Shown here in pieces: positions 8,175 to 17,091 of a stretch of DNA of 64,000 nt (positions within the stretch are counted from its first letter, which is position 1; each line of letters opens with the position of its first letter). Position numbers and translations under genes: made by a program. The notes beneath the pieces were generated by a model. It did no database searches and had not been told where the DNA came from. It was given only the letters and a program-made list of their open reading frames with translations. The stretch lies in contig NZ_VDLV01000037.1 in the NCBI RefSeq assembly GCF_013608025.1, forward strand, positions 3,546 to 67,545, read 5' to 3'. This DNA comes from Pseudomonas brassicacearum subsp. neoaurantiaca (GTDB lineage Bacteria; Pseudomonadota; Gammaproteobacteria; Pseudomonadales; Pseudomonadaceae).

Positions 8175-9482
8175 TCAGACCTGTACCGCGCCGGTCACCA
8201 CGGCGAAGGCGAGCATCGCCAGGCTGACGCCCCAGGCCCAGAAAAACGTATAGGCCATGTGCTTGCGCAGTTCCACGCCGGACAGTGCCAGTGCCAGGTA
8301 CACGCTGGGCACTACGGGGCTGATGGAGAATCCGGTGTTCTCGCCGATCAACATGGCCCGTGCCACGGCTTCAAGGGGAACGCCAGCTGCGGCGGCCACG
8401 TCCTTGATCACCGGCAGCAGGGCGAAATAGTAGGCATCCGGCGAGAAGATCATGCCCAAGGGCACGCCAAAGAAACCGACGATCACGTGCAGGTATTGGG
8501 CAGAGCCGGCAGGCAGGATATTGATCAGCGCCAACGCCATGCCATCGGACATCTTCGCGCCGGACAGCACGCCCAGCAGCACGGCGGCGGCCATCATCAC
8601 CAGGACCATCTGCAGCGCATCGGACGCGTGGGCCTTGAGGCGATCGGCCTGGGCGTCCAGGGATGGGAAGTTCAAGGGCAGGGCGATGCCCAGTCCCACC
8701 ATGAAACACGCATACAAGGGGAAAATGCCGGTGAACAGGCACACCAGGATGCCACCCGTCAGGGCCACGTTCAGCCAGTAGCGCAGCTCCCGGGGAGAGA
8801 GGCTGAATTCGCGGCCTTGGGTTTGCAGGCCGTCTACATCACACGTCGCGGCCGCACCCAGCGACATCGGTTGGCGACGCTGGGCGCGCAAGCCCAATAC
8901 CGTCGCCACCCCGAGCATGCACGCCAGGCCCACCATCTGCACCGGCAGCAAACCCAGCCACAGCGCGGTGGCATCCAGGCCTGACACGGCGGCGGCGCGG
9001 GCGGTCGTGCCGCCCCAAGGCACCATATTGATCACGCCCGCCGTGGTGCCCACCAGGCACAGCAACATCGCCGGGCTCATGTTCAGGCGTTTGTACAAGG
9101 GCAGCAGCGCGGGAATGGTCAGCAGGAACGTGGCGGCGCCAACGCCGTCGAGATGCACCACGGACGTCACCAGCACCGTCACCAACGCCACGGCCAGCGG
9201 CTTGCCGCCCGTGCTGCGGATCAGCAGGTTGACCAGCGGATCGAACAATCCCCGGTCACGCATGAGGCCGAAGAACAGGATCGCAAACAAGAACAGCGCG
9301 GCGGTCGGGGCCACCGTGATCAGGCCGGCCTTGATGAATTCGCCGATTTGGCCAAGATTGAAGCCTGCGAGCAGGCAGACGATGACGGGGAGGGTGGTGA
9401 ACGCCACCACAGGGCTGATCCGGCGCAGCAATATCAAGCCGATGATGGCGAGCATCATCAGGAAACCCAGGGTTGTAATCAT
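8175..9482 (-). CDS. CitMHS family citrate/organic acid:cation symporter
   Basis: 435 residues with about 12 hydrophobic segments in the CitMHS pattern (TTLGFLMMLAIIGLILLRR at the N-terminus; GTTAGVINMVPWGGTTARA and ENTGFSISPVVPS as conserved half-site motifs). Members take up citrate or related carboxylates complexed with Mg2+ or Ca2+. It lies downstream of the AtuA-like pair on the same strand with a 52-base gap, so it is likely the uptake component of that operon. An A-rich Crc-type motif precedes the start codon, as expected for a carbon source importer. The exact substrate is not readable; the neighbouring AtuA proteins suggest a branched or tricarboxylate compound. Confidence 0.88.
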   Translation of the reverse strand: MITTLGFLMMLAIIGLILLRRISPVVAFTTLPVIVCLLAGFNLGQIGEFIKAGLITVAPTAALFLFAILFFGLMRDRGLFDPLVNLLIRSTGGKPLAVALVTVLVTSVVHLDGVGAATFLLTIPALLPLYKRLNMSPAMLLCLVGTTAGVINMVPWGGTTARAAAVSGLDATALWLGLLPVQMVGLACMLGVATVLGLRAQRRQPMSLGAAATCDVDGLQTQGREFSLSPRELRYWLNVALTGGILVCLFTGIFPLYACFMVGLGIALPLNFPSLDAQADRLKAHASDALQMVLVMMAAAVLLGVLSGAKMSDGMALALINILPAGSAQYLHVIVGFFGVPLGMIFSPDAYYFALLPVIKDVAAAAGVPLEAVARAMLIGENTGFSISPVVPSVYLALALSGVELRKHMAYTFFWAWGVSLAMLAFAVVTGAVQV

Positions 9483-9498
9483 GTTGCAGCCTCTCTTT

Positions 9499-9506
9499 TT
9501 ATTGTT
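9499..9506 (-). promoter_or_regulatory. A-rich AANAANAA motif (possible Hfq/Crc site), CitMHS gene
   Basis: Read on the minus strand this is AACAATAA, 16 bases before the CitMHS start codon. Confidence 0.45.
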
Positions 9507-9534
9507 GTCGGATGGATCGCAAACGATGGATCGG

Positions 9535-9858
9535 TCAGTCCGCCGGGCCGGGCAGGCGCAAGGCCAACAGCAGGTAACTCAAGCTCTTGCCGTGGCGGTC
9601 CAGGCCGCAGCTGCGGTTCACGCCGCCCTCCAGGGCATCCTCGAGGACGAAGTTCAGCGCGTTCAGGTTCGGCAGTTCATAGCGGTGCACCGTGGAGGGT
9701 TGTCGCGTCGCGAATTGCTCGGCGACCCGCTCGCAGGTCAGCGTCTGTAGCAACCAGGCGTAGTGGGCCGCGTCGTGGGGAAACACCGCGATGCTGAGAA
9801 TATTGCCTTTGTCGCCGGCACGGGCATGGGCGAAATCAGCGAGGGTGACAAGGTTCAT
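9535..9858 (-). CDS. AtuA-like small subunit/domain protein
   Basis: 107 residues (MNLVTLADFAHARAGDKGN). The ARAGDKG motif and the size match the small ferredoxin-fold AtuA-like domain that in larger proteins is fused to the C-terminus of AtuA/DUF1446. Here it is a separate gene whose ATG overlaps the stop of the AtuA gene by one base (TGATG), indicating translational coupling and a probable complex. A start 9 bases earlier (MVLMN) is possible, but the coupled start is preferred. The function within the pathway is not established. Confidence 0.8.
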   Translation of the reverse strand: MNLVTLADFAHARAGDKGNILSIAVFPHDAAHYAWLLQTLTCERVAEQFATRQPSTVHRYELPNLNALNFVLEDALEGGVNRSCGLDRHGKSLSYLLLALRLPGPAD

Positions 9859-11213
9859 CAGTACCACTCCAGAGTCGTGTGGATTTCATCACGCGGCAGT
9901 AGGAAGCTGCGGGTTGTCACGGCCTCGGCGAGATGGCGCCGGACGCCACCGCCGCCCGCCGGCCCGTTGGTGTAGAGCGACTCGACTTCCGCCAGTAGGG
10001 CTTCGAGCAAGGGCCGGTCGGTGTGGGTCAGGCCGATGCGTACGCGCACGTCTTCAAGGGCCGGTGCCTGGGCCAACTGTTTTTGCAAATAACGCCCGCC
10101 CTGATCGTTGAACAGGCTGGCGACGCCGGACAGATCGATCCAGGGTTGCACGCCGGGTGCCAACCGGTCGAAACGTTCTAGCAGGATTTCGCGCGCCAGT
10201 GCCGCACGCGCCAAGGCGCCGGGGCCGGCATAGGATATTTCCGCTTCGCCGAACCACAGGCCGCGCACGCCCGCCAAGCCTTTCAGGGTGTCGGGGCGTG
10301 GATGGCCGAGCAGGCCGCTGATCTCGACGCGGTCCTCGCCGAGGTCCTGCACGCGGGCTTCGCCAAGGTCCAGTACAACGTCTGGCGTCAGGTAGCGTCG
10401 TGGGTCGTGGACTTCATAAAGAAGCTGCTCCTTCACGGTTTGCTCGCTGACCCGGCCGCCGCTGTGGCGGGTCTTGCCGATGATCAAGCGGCCGTCCTCG
10501 TGGATCTCGGCAATTGGACAGCCGAGATTGGCCGGGTCTGGAATGTCTTTCATCCCGGGATGGGCAAAATAACCGCCGGTGACCTGGGTGCAGCACTCCA
10601 AGAGGTGGCCGGCCGCCGTGGCGACGGCGATTTTCTGCCAATCGTCGGCTTTCCAACCCAACCCATGACGGATGGCACCGACCGCCAGCGAGGGATCGGC
10701 GACACGGCCACACAGGACGATGCCGGCGCCCTCGGCCAAGGCCTGGACGATTCCGTCGGCGCCGGTGTAGACGTTCACGGACACAGGCTGTTCCTGCGGG
10801 GCTGATGACAGCCATTGTTCGTAGCGAGGAGGCGTTTCTTCCAGCAGGTCGTCACCCAGCACACAGGCGATTTTCAGCCCTGGGAAGCGGCCCGCCAAAG
10901 TTTGGCGCAGTCGCTGGGCGGCCGCCCTCGGGTTGGCGGCGCCGCCGTTGGTGATAATCGGGATCCCGGCTCCGATGCACAGATCGAGCATGGGTTCGAG
11001 GAAATCGAACAACCGAGCGGAATAGCCTGCCTGTGGATCGAGGCGCTTGCGCAGTTGCGCTTCGGCCAGGGTCCGCTCCGCCAGCAGCTCCAGCATGATG
11101 TAGCGCGGGCCGCTGCGTTGTGCCAAGTCCTGGGCCAGGCGCAGGGCGGCGTCAGGCCGATCATTGGCAAAACCGGCGCCACACCCGACGAGAATTGTTT
11201 TTGTCATGTCCAT
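9858..11213 (-). CDS. Acyclic terpene utilization AtuA family protein (DUF1446)
   Basis: About 451 residues (MTKTILVGCGAGFANDRPDAAL); starts at 11213 or 11207 are both possible. The glycine-rich N-terminus and the segments GIPIITNGGAANPRAAAQ, CVLGDDLLE and GRVADPSLAVGAIRHGL are typical of DUF1446/AtuA. AtuA was first linked to citronellol/geraniol catabolism, but most members sit in other acid utilisation operons. Here there are no atuB-H genes (no geranyl-CoA carboxylase), only the small AtuA-like subunit, a CitMHS importer and a divergent LysR regulator. A role in breaking down an imported hydroxy- or tricarboxylate is more likely than terpene use; that is inference. Confidence 0.85.
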   Translation of the reverse strand: MDMTKTILVGCGAGFANDRPDAALRLAQDLAQRSGPRYIMLELLAERTLAEAQLRKRLDPQAGYSARLFDFLEPMLDLCIGAGIPIITNGGAANPRAAAQRLRQTLAGRFPGLKIACVLGDDLLEETPPRYEQWLSSAPQEQPVSVNVYTGADGIVQALAEGAGIVLCGRVADPSLAVGAIRHGLGWKADDWQKIAVATAAGHLLECCTQVTGGYFAHPGMKDIPDPANLGCPIAEIHEDGRLIIGKTRHSGGRVSEQTVKEQLLYEVHDPRRYLTPDVVLDLGEARVQDLGEDRVEISGLLGHPRPDTLKGLAGVRGLWFGEAEISYAGPGALARAALAREILLERFDRLAPGVQPWIDLSGVASLFNDQGGRYLQKQLAQAPALEDVRVRIGLTHTDRPLLEALLAEVESLYTNGPAGGGGVRRHLAEAVTTRSFLLPRDEIHTTLEWY

Positions 11214-11308
11214 TTTCCACTGAAGGGTGGCCCTATAGTGGAGAGGCGGGATTGTTCTGTGAATTTTAAAGGTAGAATCAATTGATCCATTAATTTTATG
11301 AGCGGGCC

Positions 11309-12175
11309 ATGAACGTATCCTTCCGTCAGCTTCGCGCCTTTATCCTGATCGCTGAAACTTCCAGCTTCACCCGCACGGCTGAACAATTGCACCTGTCCCA
11401 GCCGGCGCTGAGCTACAGCATCCGCAAGCTGGAAGAAAGCATGGGGTTGCAGTTACTGGCGCGCAACACTCGCAGTGTCGAGCTGACACCGGCCGGCGAG
11501 CATTTCCTGCCCCAGGCCCGGCGCATGCTGCGGGATATGGACGATGCCGTGCGCGATGCCCGCGACACCCTCAGCCTGAGCCGCGGCACGCTTCGGTTGG
11601 CGGCGTTGCCCACCGCTGCGGCGTCGTTTTTGCCGGTGGTCATCGCCTCGTTCCAACGTGAGCACCCGGGCGTGGATGTGCGCCTGCTCGATGGCCGCGC
11701 GGGGGAAATAATGGGTTGGGTGCAGCGCGGGGAGGTGGACGCCGGCATCAGCTCGCTGCCGGACGACCTGTCAGGCCTGAGCTTCGAGCGCCTGCTGGAT
11801 GACAACCTGGTCTTGCTCAGCCACCACGACCATCACCACGATTGGAAGCAGCAGCCCTATATCGCCCTGACGCCGGACACCAGTATTCGCCCGTTGGCGG
11901 ATGCGGCGTTGCGTTATCTGAACGTTGACCCGGTGCCGGCGTGGGAAGTGGCGCACATGAGCACCGCCACGGCCCTGGTTCGTGAAGGCTTGGGGTTTTC
12001 GCTGTTGCCGGCCAGTTGCACGGCAGTGTTCAACATCGGCGAGCAGTGCGCTGTCACTGCCATCGACCAGCCGGCAAAGCGTTCGATTGGCTTGCTGCAG
12101 CGCAAACCCGTGGCGCCATCACCGTCGTTGAGCCAGTTCATGGGGCATGTGCGGCGGGTATTGCGGCAGGAGTAA
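11309..12175 (+). CDS. LysR family transcription regulator
   Basis: 288 residues. The N-terminal winged HTH (FRQLRAFILIAETSSFTRTAEQLHLSQPALSYSIRKLEE) is clear; the remainder is a periplasmic-binding-protein-like effector domain (about 90-285). It is divergent from the AtuA-CitMHS operon with 95 bases between starts, the classical arrangement for a LysR activator and its target. The intergenic segment holds AT-rich dyads around 11275-11298 where it could bind. The inducer is presumably the compound handled by that operon. Confidence 0.9.
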   Translation: MNVSFRQLRAFILIAETSSFTRTAEQLHLSQPALSYSIRKLEESMGLQLLARNTRSVELTPAGEHFLPQARRMLRDMDDAVRDARDTLSLSRGTLRLAALPTAAASFLPVVIASFQREHPGVDVRLLDGRAGEIMGWVQRGEVDAGISSLPDDLSGLSFERLLDDNLVLLSHHDHHHDWKQQPYIALTPDTSIRPLADAALRYLNVDPVPAWEVAHMSTATALVREGLGFSLLPASCTAVFNIGEQCAVTAIDQPAKRSIGLLQRKPVAPSPSLSQFMGHVRRVLRQE

Positions 12176-12189
12176 GACCCGATGCGCTG

Positions 12190-12262
12190 CCATCGCGAGC
12201 AAGCTCGCTCCCACACTGATTGCGGCATCCCTTTGTGGGAGCGAGCTTGCTCGCGATGGCGA
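12190..12262. repeat. REPIN (short spacer)
   Basis: Facing REP cores (ATCGCGAGCAAGCTCGCTCC and GTGGGAGCGAGCTTGCTCGC), separated by only about 22 bases, between two convergent genes. Confidence 0.9.
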
Positions 12263-12279
12263 AAGCACGGTCAACATAA

Positions 12280-13131
12280 CTACTGAGTACCAAACATCGC
12301 CGTCCAATAAATCCCCGCATCGCTCTTCGGGTCCATCGCATACCCGGCCCCCAACTCGCGAAATTGCGGATTCATCAGGTTGGCGCAGTGCCCCGGGCTC
12401 GCCAGCCATCCGTCCACCACCTTCAGCGCCGTGTCCTGCCCGGCGGCGATGTTTTCGCCGATGGCCTGGCCCAGGTAACCGGCCAGCTCAGCGCGATCCC
12501 CGGGCATGCGCCCATCGCGGTCCTTGTGGTCGAAGAAGTTGTTGTTGGCCATGGCGCGGGTGTGATTGACGGCTGCCAGGGCCAGCGTGGCATTCCAGGC
12601 CAGCGGTGTCGTCGCCGCAAACGCTTCGGTGCCGCAGCGGCGTGGCTGCGCGCGGGCACTGTTGATCAGCTTGAGCAGCTTCTGGCCTTCGGCCTGCCAA
12701 TCCCCGAGGCGCGCCGACAACAGCGGGCGGGCCAGCACGATGCGCCATTCCCGGTCCAGGCGGCTGACGCCGATGTCGACGAACTGCGGGTCCAGAACGA
12801 CTTGGCAGAAGCTTTCCTGCACCGCCTTCATCGCGGCCTGGGCGTCCCGAGGACCGGACAGGCTGATGGCCTGCACATTGACCATCGGGTACGCCGCCCG
12901 TGCCAACGCCTGTTGCAGATCGCCAATGCCATTGGCCGACAGGATCAACCTTGAATCCATCGCCAACGGCGGCAATTCCAGGGAGGCCTGGCCTGCGCAG
13001 CTTTGGGACTGGCTGCGGTAGAGGTTGATGGACTCGACCAGTTGCGTCTCTTCGGTGGCTGCTGCGCTGGCGGCAAAGACCAGTCCCAGCGACAGCGCGG
13101 CAAGACGCATGACGGAAAAAATGGCACGCAT
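12280..13131 (-). CDS. Secreted CAP (SCP/PR1-like) domain protein
   Basis: 283 residues from ATG 13131, which has a GGGAG ribosome binding site; a longer in-frame start at 13257 has no signal peptide and was rejected. The N-terminus is a signal peptide (MRLAALSLGLVFAASAAATEE). The C-terminal third is a CAP domain: AAVNHTRAMANNNFFDHKDRDG, IGENIAAGQ, VDGWLASPGHCANLMNPQF and ELGAGYAMD. The first half (about 30-150) does not resemble a domain I recognise. Bacterial CAP proteins are exported and of mostly unknown function; some bind sterols or lipids or act as peptidases in other kingdoms. The gene is monocistronic. Confidence 0.88.
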   Translation of the reverse strand: MRAIFSVMRLAALSLGLVFAASAAATEETQLVESINLYRSQSQSCAGQASLELPPLAMDSRLILSANGIGDLQQALARAAYPMVNVQAISLSGPRDAQAAMKAVQESFCQVVLDPQFVDIGVSRLDREWRIVLARPLLSARLGDWQAEGQKLLKLINSARAQPRRCGTEAFAATTPLAWNATLALAAVNHTRAMANNNFFDHKDRDGRMPGDRAELAGYLGQAIGENIAAGQDTALKVVDGWLASPGHCANLMNPQFRELGAGYAMDPKSDAGIYWTAMFGTQ

Positions 13132-13326
13132 GTAAATCTCCCTTGAGCGGACGGCGCCTATGATGCGCAATTTTTGCCCCGCTGGGGCAACGGTATTCAC
13201 GCTCTCTTGAAATCCCTTGGAACGGCACCGTTGGGTACCGTTCGGGATGATCCTCAAGTAGTGGGATCAATTTTCAGGCGAATAGGTCCATTTTCGTCGT
13301 CTCAAGGCCATAAAACTTCCGGCGCG

Positions 13327-14100
13327 TCAGTTCATCCAGTTACCGCCGTCGACGTTATAGGTCTGGGCCACCACGTATTCGCTCTCCGCCGAAGCCAGGA
13401 AAATCGCCATGCCGACCAGGTCTTGCGCGGTGCCCATCCGGCCATACGGGACCTGCTGTCCGACCAGCCGCTTCTTTTCCCCCAATGGCAAGTTCTCATG
13501 GCGAGCGAACAACGCGTCGACACCGTCCCAATGTTCGCCATCCACCACGCCGGGCGCGATGGCGTTGACGTTGATCCGGTGCTTGATCAAATCCAGCCCG
13601 GCGGATTGGGTCAGGCTGATCACGGCAGCCTTGGAAGCACAGTAGACCGCCACCAAGGCCTCGCCACGTCGGCCGGCCTGGCTCGCCATGTTGATGATCC
13701 GGCCACCGTGGCCCTGGCGGATCATCTGCCGCGCGGCGGCTTGCAGCGTGAACAGGGCGCCGGCGACATTGATGGAAAACAGTCGCTCGTAACTCTCCCG
13801 GGTGATCTCGACGATGGGCGCCAGGTCGAACAACGCCGCGTTGTTGATCAGGATGTCCAGCTTGCCTGCCCGGGCCACGACAGCATCGATGGCGCCGTCA
13901 ATCGACGCCTGGTCAGTTACGTCCATCTTGATCGCATAGGCCATGTCGCCCAGTTCAGTGGCAGCGTCTTGGGCACGCCCAAGGTCGATATCGGCAATGG
14001 CAACCGTCGCGCCTTCATTGATGTAGGCCTCGGCGAACGTTCGGCCGATACCGCGGGCGGCGCCGGTGACCAGGGCGCTTTTTCCTTCCAGTCGTTTCAT
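13327..14100 (-). CDS. polS: Sorbitol dehydrogenase-like SDR (PolS family)
   Basis: 257 residues beginning MKRLEGKSALVTGAARGIGR. NAD motif TGxxxGIG, NNAALFDLAP, catalytic Ser in MASQAGRRGE and Tyr/Lys in YCASK; the C-terminus ends YNVDGGNWMN. This closely follows the PolS/SmoS L-iditol (sorbitol) 2-dehydrogenases that oxidise D-sorbitol to fructose. In Pseudomonas these usually sit in a mannitol/sorbitol operon with an ABC importer and mannitol dehydrogenase; here none is present. The divergent AraC gene is the probable regulator, and a 12-bp inverted repeat lies exactly midway between the two genes. Confidence 0.85.
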   Translation of the reverse strand: MKRLEGKSALVTGAARGIGRTFAEAYINEGATVAIADIDLGRAQDAATELGDMAYAIKMDVTDQASIDGAIDAVVARAGKLDILINNAALFDLAPIVEITRESYERLFSINVAGALFTLQAAARQMIRQGHGGRIINMASQAGRRGEALVAVYCASKAAVISLTQSAGLDLIKHRINVNAIAPGVVDGEHWDGVDALFARHENLPLGEKKRLVGQQVPYGRMGTAQDLVGMAIFLASAESEYVVAQTYNVDGGNWMN

Positions 14101-14183
14101 GAGGCAAGTCCTGTTATTGGGGGCCAGGGCGATTACAGCAGTGCCTGGGGAAGCCTACAAACGCAGGGAGGACCGTCCGCAGA

Positions 14184-14230
14184 TACTTTTTTAACGCCGC
14201 GGGGAAGGGCGGGCGCGTGTTAAAAAAGTA
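14184..14230. promoter_or_regulatory. 12-bp perfect inverted repeat between polS and the AraC gene
   Basis: TACTTTTTTAAC (14184-14195) and GTTAAAAAAGTA (14219-14230) are exact reverse complements with a 23-base spacer. The centre (14207) coincides with the middle of the interval between the two start codons (14100 and 14313). It is a strong candidate operator for the divergent AraC regulator. The remainder of the 212-base intergenic region shows nothing else. Confidence 0.65.
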
Positions 14231-14312
14231 CCGGTGGGCTGTCGGCACCGAGGCTGGCGAACCGCCGCGCTCTCGGCGTAAGGTGCTCGCAATCACGATA
14301 AAGAGGCGCGAC

Positions 14313-15224
14313 ATGCCTGATCACCGAACGCTCCTGTACGACCAGCGACCGGCCGAACTGGAGGTCATCCTGCCCGAGCCCGAACACAGCTTTCGCTGGT
14401 ACGAGCATGACTATCCCTACGCGATGGCGCGTTGGAACCACCACCCGGAATTTGAGATTCACCTGATTCGCCACGGCAGCGGCAGGCTCCTGGCAGGTGA
14501 CTACATCGGCCCCTTCGGGCCAGGCCATGTGGCGATGATCGGTCCGGATTTGCCCCACGACTGGATGGGGGACCTGGCGCCGGGCGAATGCCTGGCTGGG
14601 CGCGACGTGGTGTTGCAGTTCGACGGTGCAGCGCTGATGTCGATGCGTCAGGCGTTGCCGGAACTGGGGGATTTGCACCGATTGTTCGAGCGCGCCCGGC
14701 GAGGCCTGGCCTTCAGCGGCGACACCGCGCGCCAGGCGGCGTACCTGCTCGAAGCGATCGGACCGGCCCAAGGGCTGACGCGCCTGGCATTGTTTTTCGA
14801 ACTGCTCGATACCCTCGGTCGTGCCCGCGAGCGCGAGGTTCAATGCCTGGCAAGCCCGTGCTATGCGCCAGCCCTGGATGCCCGCAGCTCGGCGCGCATC
14901 CAGAAAGCCTTCGAATACCTGCAAGCCGAACTCACCGGTGATTTGCGCGTGTCGGTGATCGCCCGGCAACTGGGCATGAGCGAACCTGGCTTTTCACGAT
15001 TCTTCAAACGCGTCACCGGGCACGGATTCATCGACCTGATGCGCAAGCTCCGTGTCCAGCGTGCCTGTCGGTTGTTGTCACACAGTGAAATGGCCGTGAC
15101 TGACATCTGTTTTGAAGTCGGCTACAACAACCTGTCCAACTTCAATCGGCACTTCCGCATCGAAACGAACCAGACGCCCAGCGACTATCGCCGCAGCGTC
15201 ATCGCGCCGGGCACGACGGACTGA
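14313..15224 (+). CDS. AraC family regulator (MtlR-like)
   Basis: 303 residues from ATG 14313 (MPDHRTLLYDQRPAEL); an in-frame ATG at 14217 would start inside the inverted repeat and was rejected. An N-terminal cupin-like effector domain (MARWNHHPEFEIHLIRHGSG, then GPFGPGHVAMIGPDLPHDW) is followed by two HTH units at about 195-295 (LGMSEPGFSRFFKRVTGHGF; CFEVGYNNLSNFNRHFR). The length and divergent placement beside a PolS-type polyol dehydrogenase recall MtlR, the mannitol/sorbitol activator of P. fluorescens, but no mtlEFGKD genes are present. It may be a paralogue controlling only this SDR. Confidence 0.85.
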   Translation: MPDHRTLLYDQRPAELEVILPEPEHSFRWYEHDYPYAMARWNHHPEFEIHLIRHGSGRLLAGDYIGPFGPGHVAMIGPDLPHDWMGDLAPGECLAGRDVVLQFDGAALMSMRQALPELGDLHRLFERARRGLAFSGDTARQAAYLLEAIGPAQGLTRLALFFELLDTLGRAREREVQCLASPCYAPALDARSSARIQKAFEYLQAELTGDLRVSVIARQLGMSEPGFSRFFKRVTGHGFIDLMRKLRVQRACRLLSHSEMAVTDICFEVGYNNLSNFNRHFRIETNQTPSDYRRSVIAPGTTD

Positions 15225-15239
15225 GCCTCGACAAAAAAC

Positions 15240-15297
15240 TGTGGCGAGGGAGCTTGCTCCCGCTGGCCTGCGAAGCAGGCCCCTTACTCCCTCGCCA
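15240..15297. repeat. Dispersed hairpin repeat of a second REP-like family
   Basis: GTGGCGAGGGAGCTTGCTCC at the left and its counterpart CTCCCTCGCC at the right, with an inner hairpin CTGCGAAGCAG. The sequence differs from the GTGGGAGCGAGC REP family elsewhere in the window. It lies between convergent genes and could terminate transcription from both. Confidence 0.7.
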
Positions 15298-15315
15298 TGG
15301 ATGCCTGGACAGTGC

Positions 15316-17091
15316 TCATGCGTCGCTCGCGAGTTGATGCTTTTTCAAGCGATAGGCGAACTGCGCCCGGCTCAGCCCCAACGACCGGGAAGCCGCGGCG
15401 AGGTTGCCGTCGCTCAGTTGCAAGGCTTCGTTGATCAGGCGCGACTCCAGGCCATCAATGGTGAAACTTGCACCCGACTGGCTGAGTGTCTGCAGCAGCG
15501 AAATCTTGGTCGCGCCATCGCTCGCAGGCTTGGCCGCTGGCGAGAGCCCGCCGTTGCCGTCCACCGAATACGCATCCACAGGCAGTCGCTCATCCCGAAA
15601 CAGATGCACCAGGTCGATGGCCTGGCCTTCCTCGCTGGCAATCAAGCCGCGCTCGATGAGGTTTTGCAATTCCCGCACGTTTCCGGGGAAGTCATAGCGC
15701 AGCAGCGTCTTCAAGGCGCGCATGGTCAGGCCCACGGGTGTACGGCCATATTCCAGGCAAAATCGCTTGAGGAAGGCGTTGATCAGCAAAGGGATATCAT
15801 CGCGGCGTTCGCGCAGAGGCGGCAGGGCGATGGGATAGACGTTGAGCCGGTAGAACAGGTCTTCTCGAAAGTCACCCTTGGCCACGGCTTTGCGCATGTC
15901 GATGTTGGTTGCCGCGACGACCCGCACATCGACCTTGATCCCATGTCCACCGCCGACTCGCTCGATTTCCCGTTCTTGCAATGCGCGCAGCAACTTGCCC
16001 TGGCCAGCCAGGCTCAGGCAGGTGATTTCATCGAGGAACAACGTGCCGCCATTGGCCCGTTCGAAACGACCGGGACGAGAATGGGTCGCCCCGGTGTAGG
16101 CACCGCGCTCGACGCCGAACAGTTCGGCTTCGATCAGGTTGTCCGGGATGGCCGCACAGTTGAGTGCGATGAACGGGCCGTCGCGGCGCCGGCTCAGTTG
16201 GTGCAATTGACGCGCGAACATTTCCTTGCCCACCCCGGACTCGCCGCTGACCAAAACGGTGGCTGGCGTCAAGGCTACTCGCTGCAAGGCCTGGGTCGCG
16301 GCATTGAATGTCGCACTGGCGCCGATCAAGGGCTGTTCGCTGTCCGACAGTGGAACGCTGGTGGCGACGCCCTCGGTCCGAGCGCCCGGCGCCAGGGCCA
16401 CCGCCGGTTGCGAGGCGTTGAGGTAACTCAGGTCGCGCTCGATGTCGCCCCATTGCTCGGCGGTCTTGCCAACGACCCGGCAGCGTTCATGCCCCATGCC
16501 CCGGCATTCCTCTTCGCGAAAGATCACCAGTTGCCCAAACAGGCCGCTGACGAAACCGGTGGCGTAGCCCAGCTCGGTCCAACACACCGGGTCCTGCCCG
16601 GTGCCGAAGGCGGCGATATGCTCGTCGGCCTCGCAAGAGTGGTGCCAGAGAAATTCGCCTTCATAGAACCCCGAGTCCGCATCGAACTTGAAGTGCAGCG
16701 GTTCGACCTTGGTCATGCCCTCCAGCGTATGCAGATAGGTGCCGGCGCGAAACACGGCGGCGGCATCGGCCCGCGGCCAGCGTTCGCGAATCAGCCGGGC
16801 GTCTCTGGCTCCAGAGGTATAGCCCGTGCGGGTGAGCATTCCGCGCGCCTGTTCCAGCCCCAGGCGCCCGATGATTTCCCGGCGCAGGGCGCCGAACGAC
16901 GAGCTGTGCAGCAGCAACATGCGTTGATCGTTGAGCCAGATGCGCCCGTCGTCGGGAGAAAAGAACAGGCAGTCCGCCAACTCCGCCGGGGTGGGTGAGC
17001 TGCTGTCGTTCAGCTCGTTGCTGTCGCCCCTCGGACGAAACGGTTCGCCGGCGAAGCGATGATCCGGCAACGGACAGTGGGGGTTGTTCAT
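15316..17091 (-). CDS. Sigma54-dependent activator with V4R sensor domain (XylR/DmpR-like)
   Basis: 591 residues from ATG 17091 (MNNPHCPLPDHRF). The N-terminus is an activator/V4R region as in XylR and DmpR (about 30-205: LADCLFFSPDDGRIWLNDQR; EGEFLWHHSCEADEH; CRGMGHERCRVVGK), used by these proteins to bind aromatic effectors. An AAA+ domain follows (Walker A GESGVGKE; sigma54 contact loop GAYTGA, a Tyr variant of GAFTGA; Walker B GGTLFLDEI), then a Fis-type HTH (LAAASRSLGLSRAQFAYRLKK). It is divergent from the aryl alcohol operon starting at 17377, which has a -24/-12-like site, so it is the likely activator. Two GATC-type half-sites at 17113-17128, just upstream of its own start, recall XylR/DmpR binding elements. 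Confidence 0.92.
   Translation of the reverse strand: MNNPHCPLPDHRFAGEPFRPRGDSNELNDSSSPTPAELADCLFFSPDDGRIWLNDQRMLLLHSSSFGALRREIIGRLGLEQARGMLTRTGYTSGARDARLIRERWPRADAAAVFRAGTYLHTLEGMTKVEPLHFKFDADSGFYEGEFLWHHSCEADEHIAAFGTGQDPVCWTELGYATGFVSGLFGQLVIFREEECRGMGHERCRVVGKTAEQWGDIERDLSYLNASQPAVALAPGARTEGVATSVPLSDSEQPLIGASATFNAATQALQRVALTPATVLVSGESGVGKEMFARQLHQLSRRRDGPFIALNCAAIPDNLIEAELFGVERGAYTGATHSRPGRFERANGGTLFLDEITCLSLAGQGKLLRALQEREIERVGGGHGIKVDVRVVAATNIDMRKAVAKGDFREDLFYRLNVYPIALPPLRERRDDIPLLINAFLKRFCLEYGRTPVGLTMRALKTLLRYDFPGNVRELQNLIERGLIASEEGQAIDLVHLFRDERLPVDAYSVDGNGGLSPAAKPASDGATKISLLQTLSQSGASFTIDGLESRLINEALQLSDGNLAAASRSLGLSRAQFAYRLKKHQLASDA

Noticed and set aside
12280..13257. Longer start for the CAP-domain protein
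   Set aside because: Using 13257 hides the signal peptide that follows ATG 13131, which also has a good ribosome binding site.
15112..16998. 628-codon plus-strand frame
   Set aside because: Opposite the sigma54 activator gene, whose AAA+ motifs are unmistakable.
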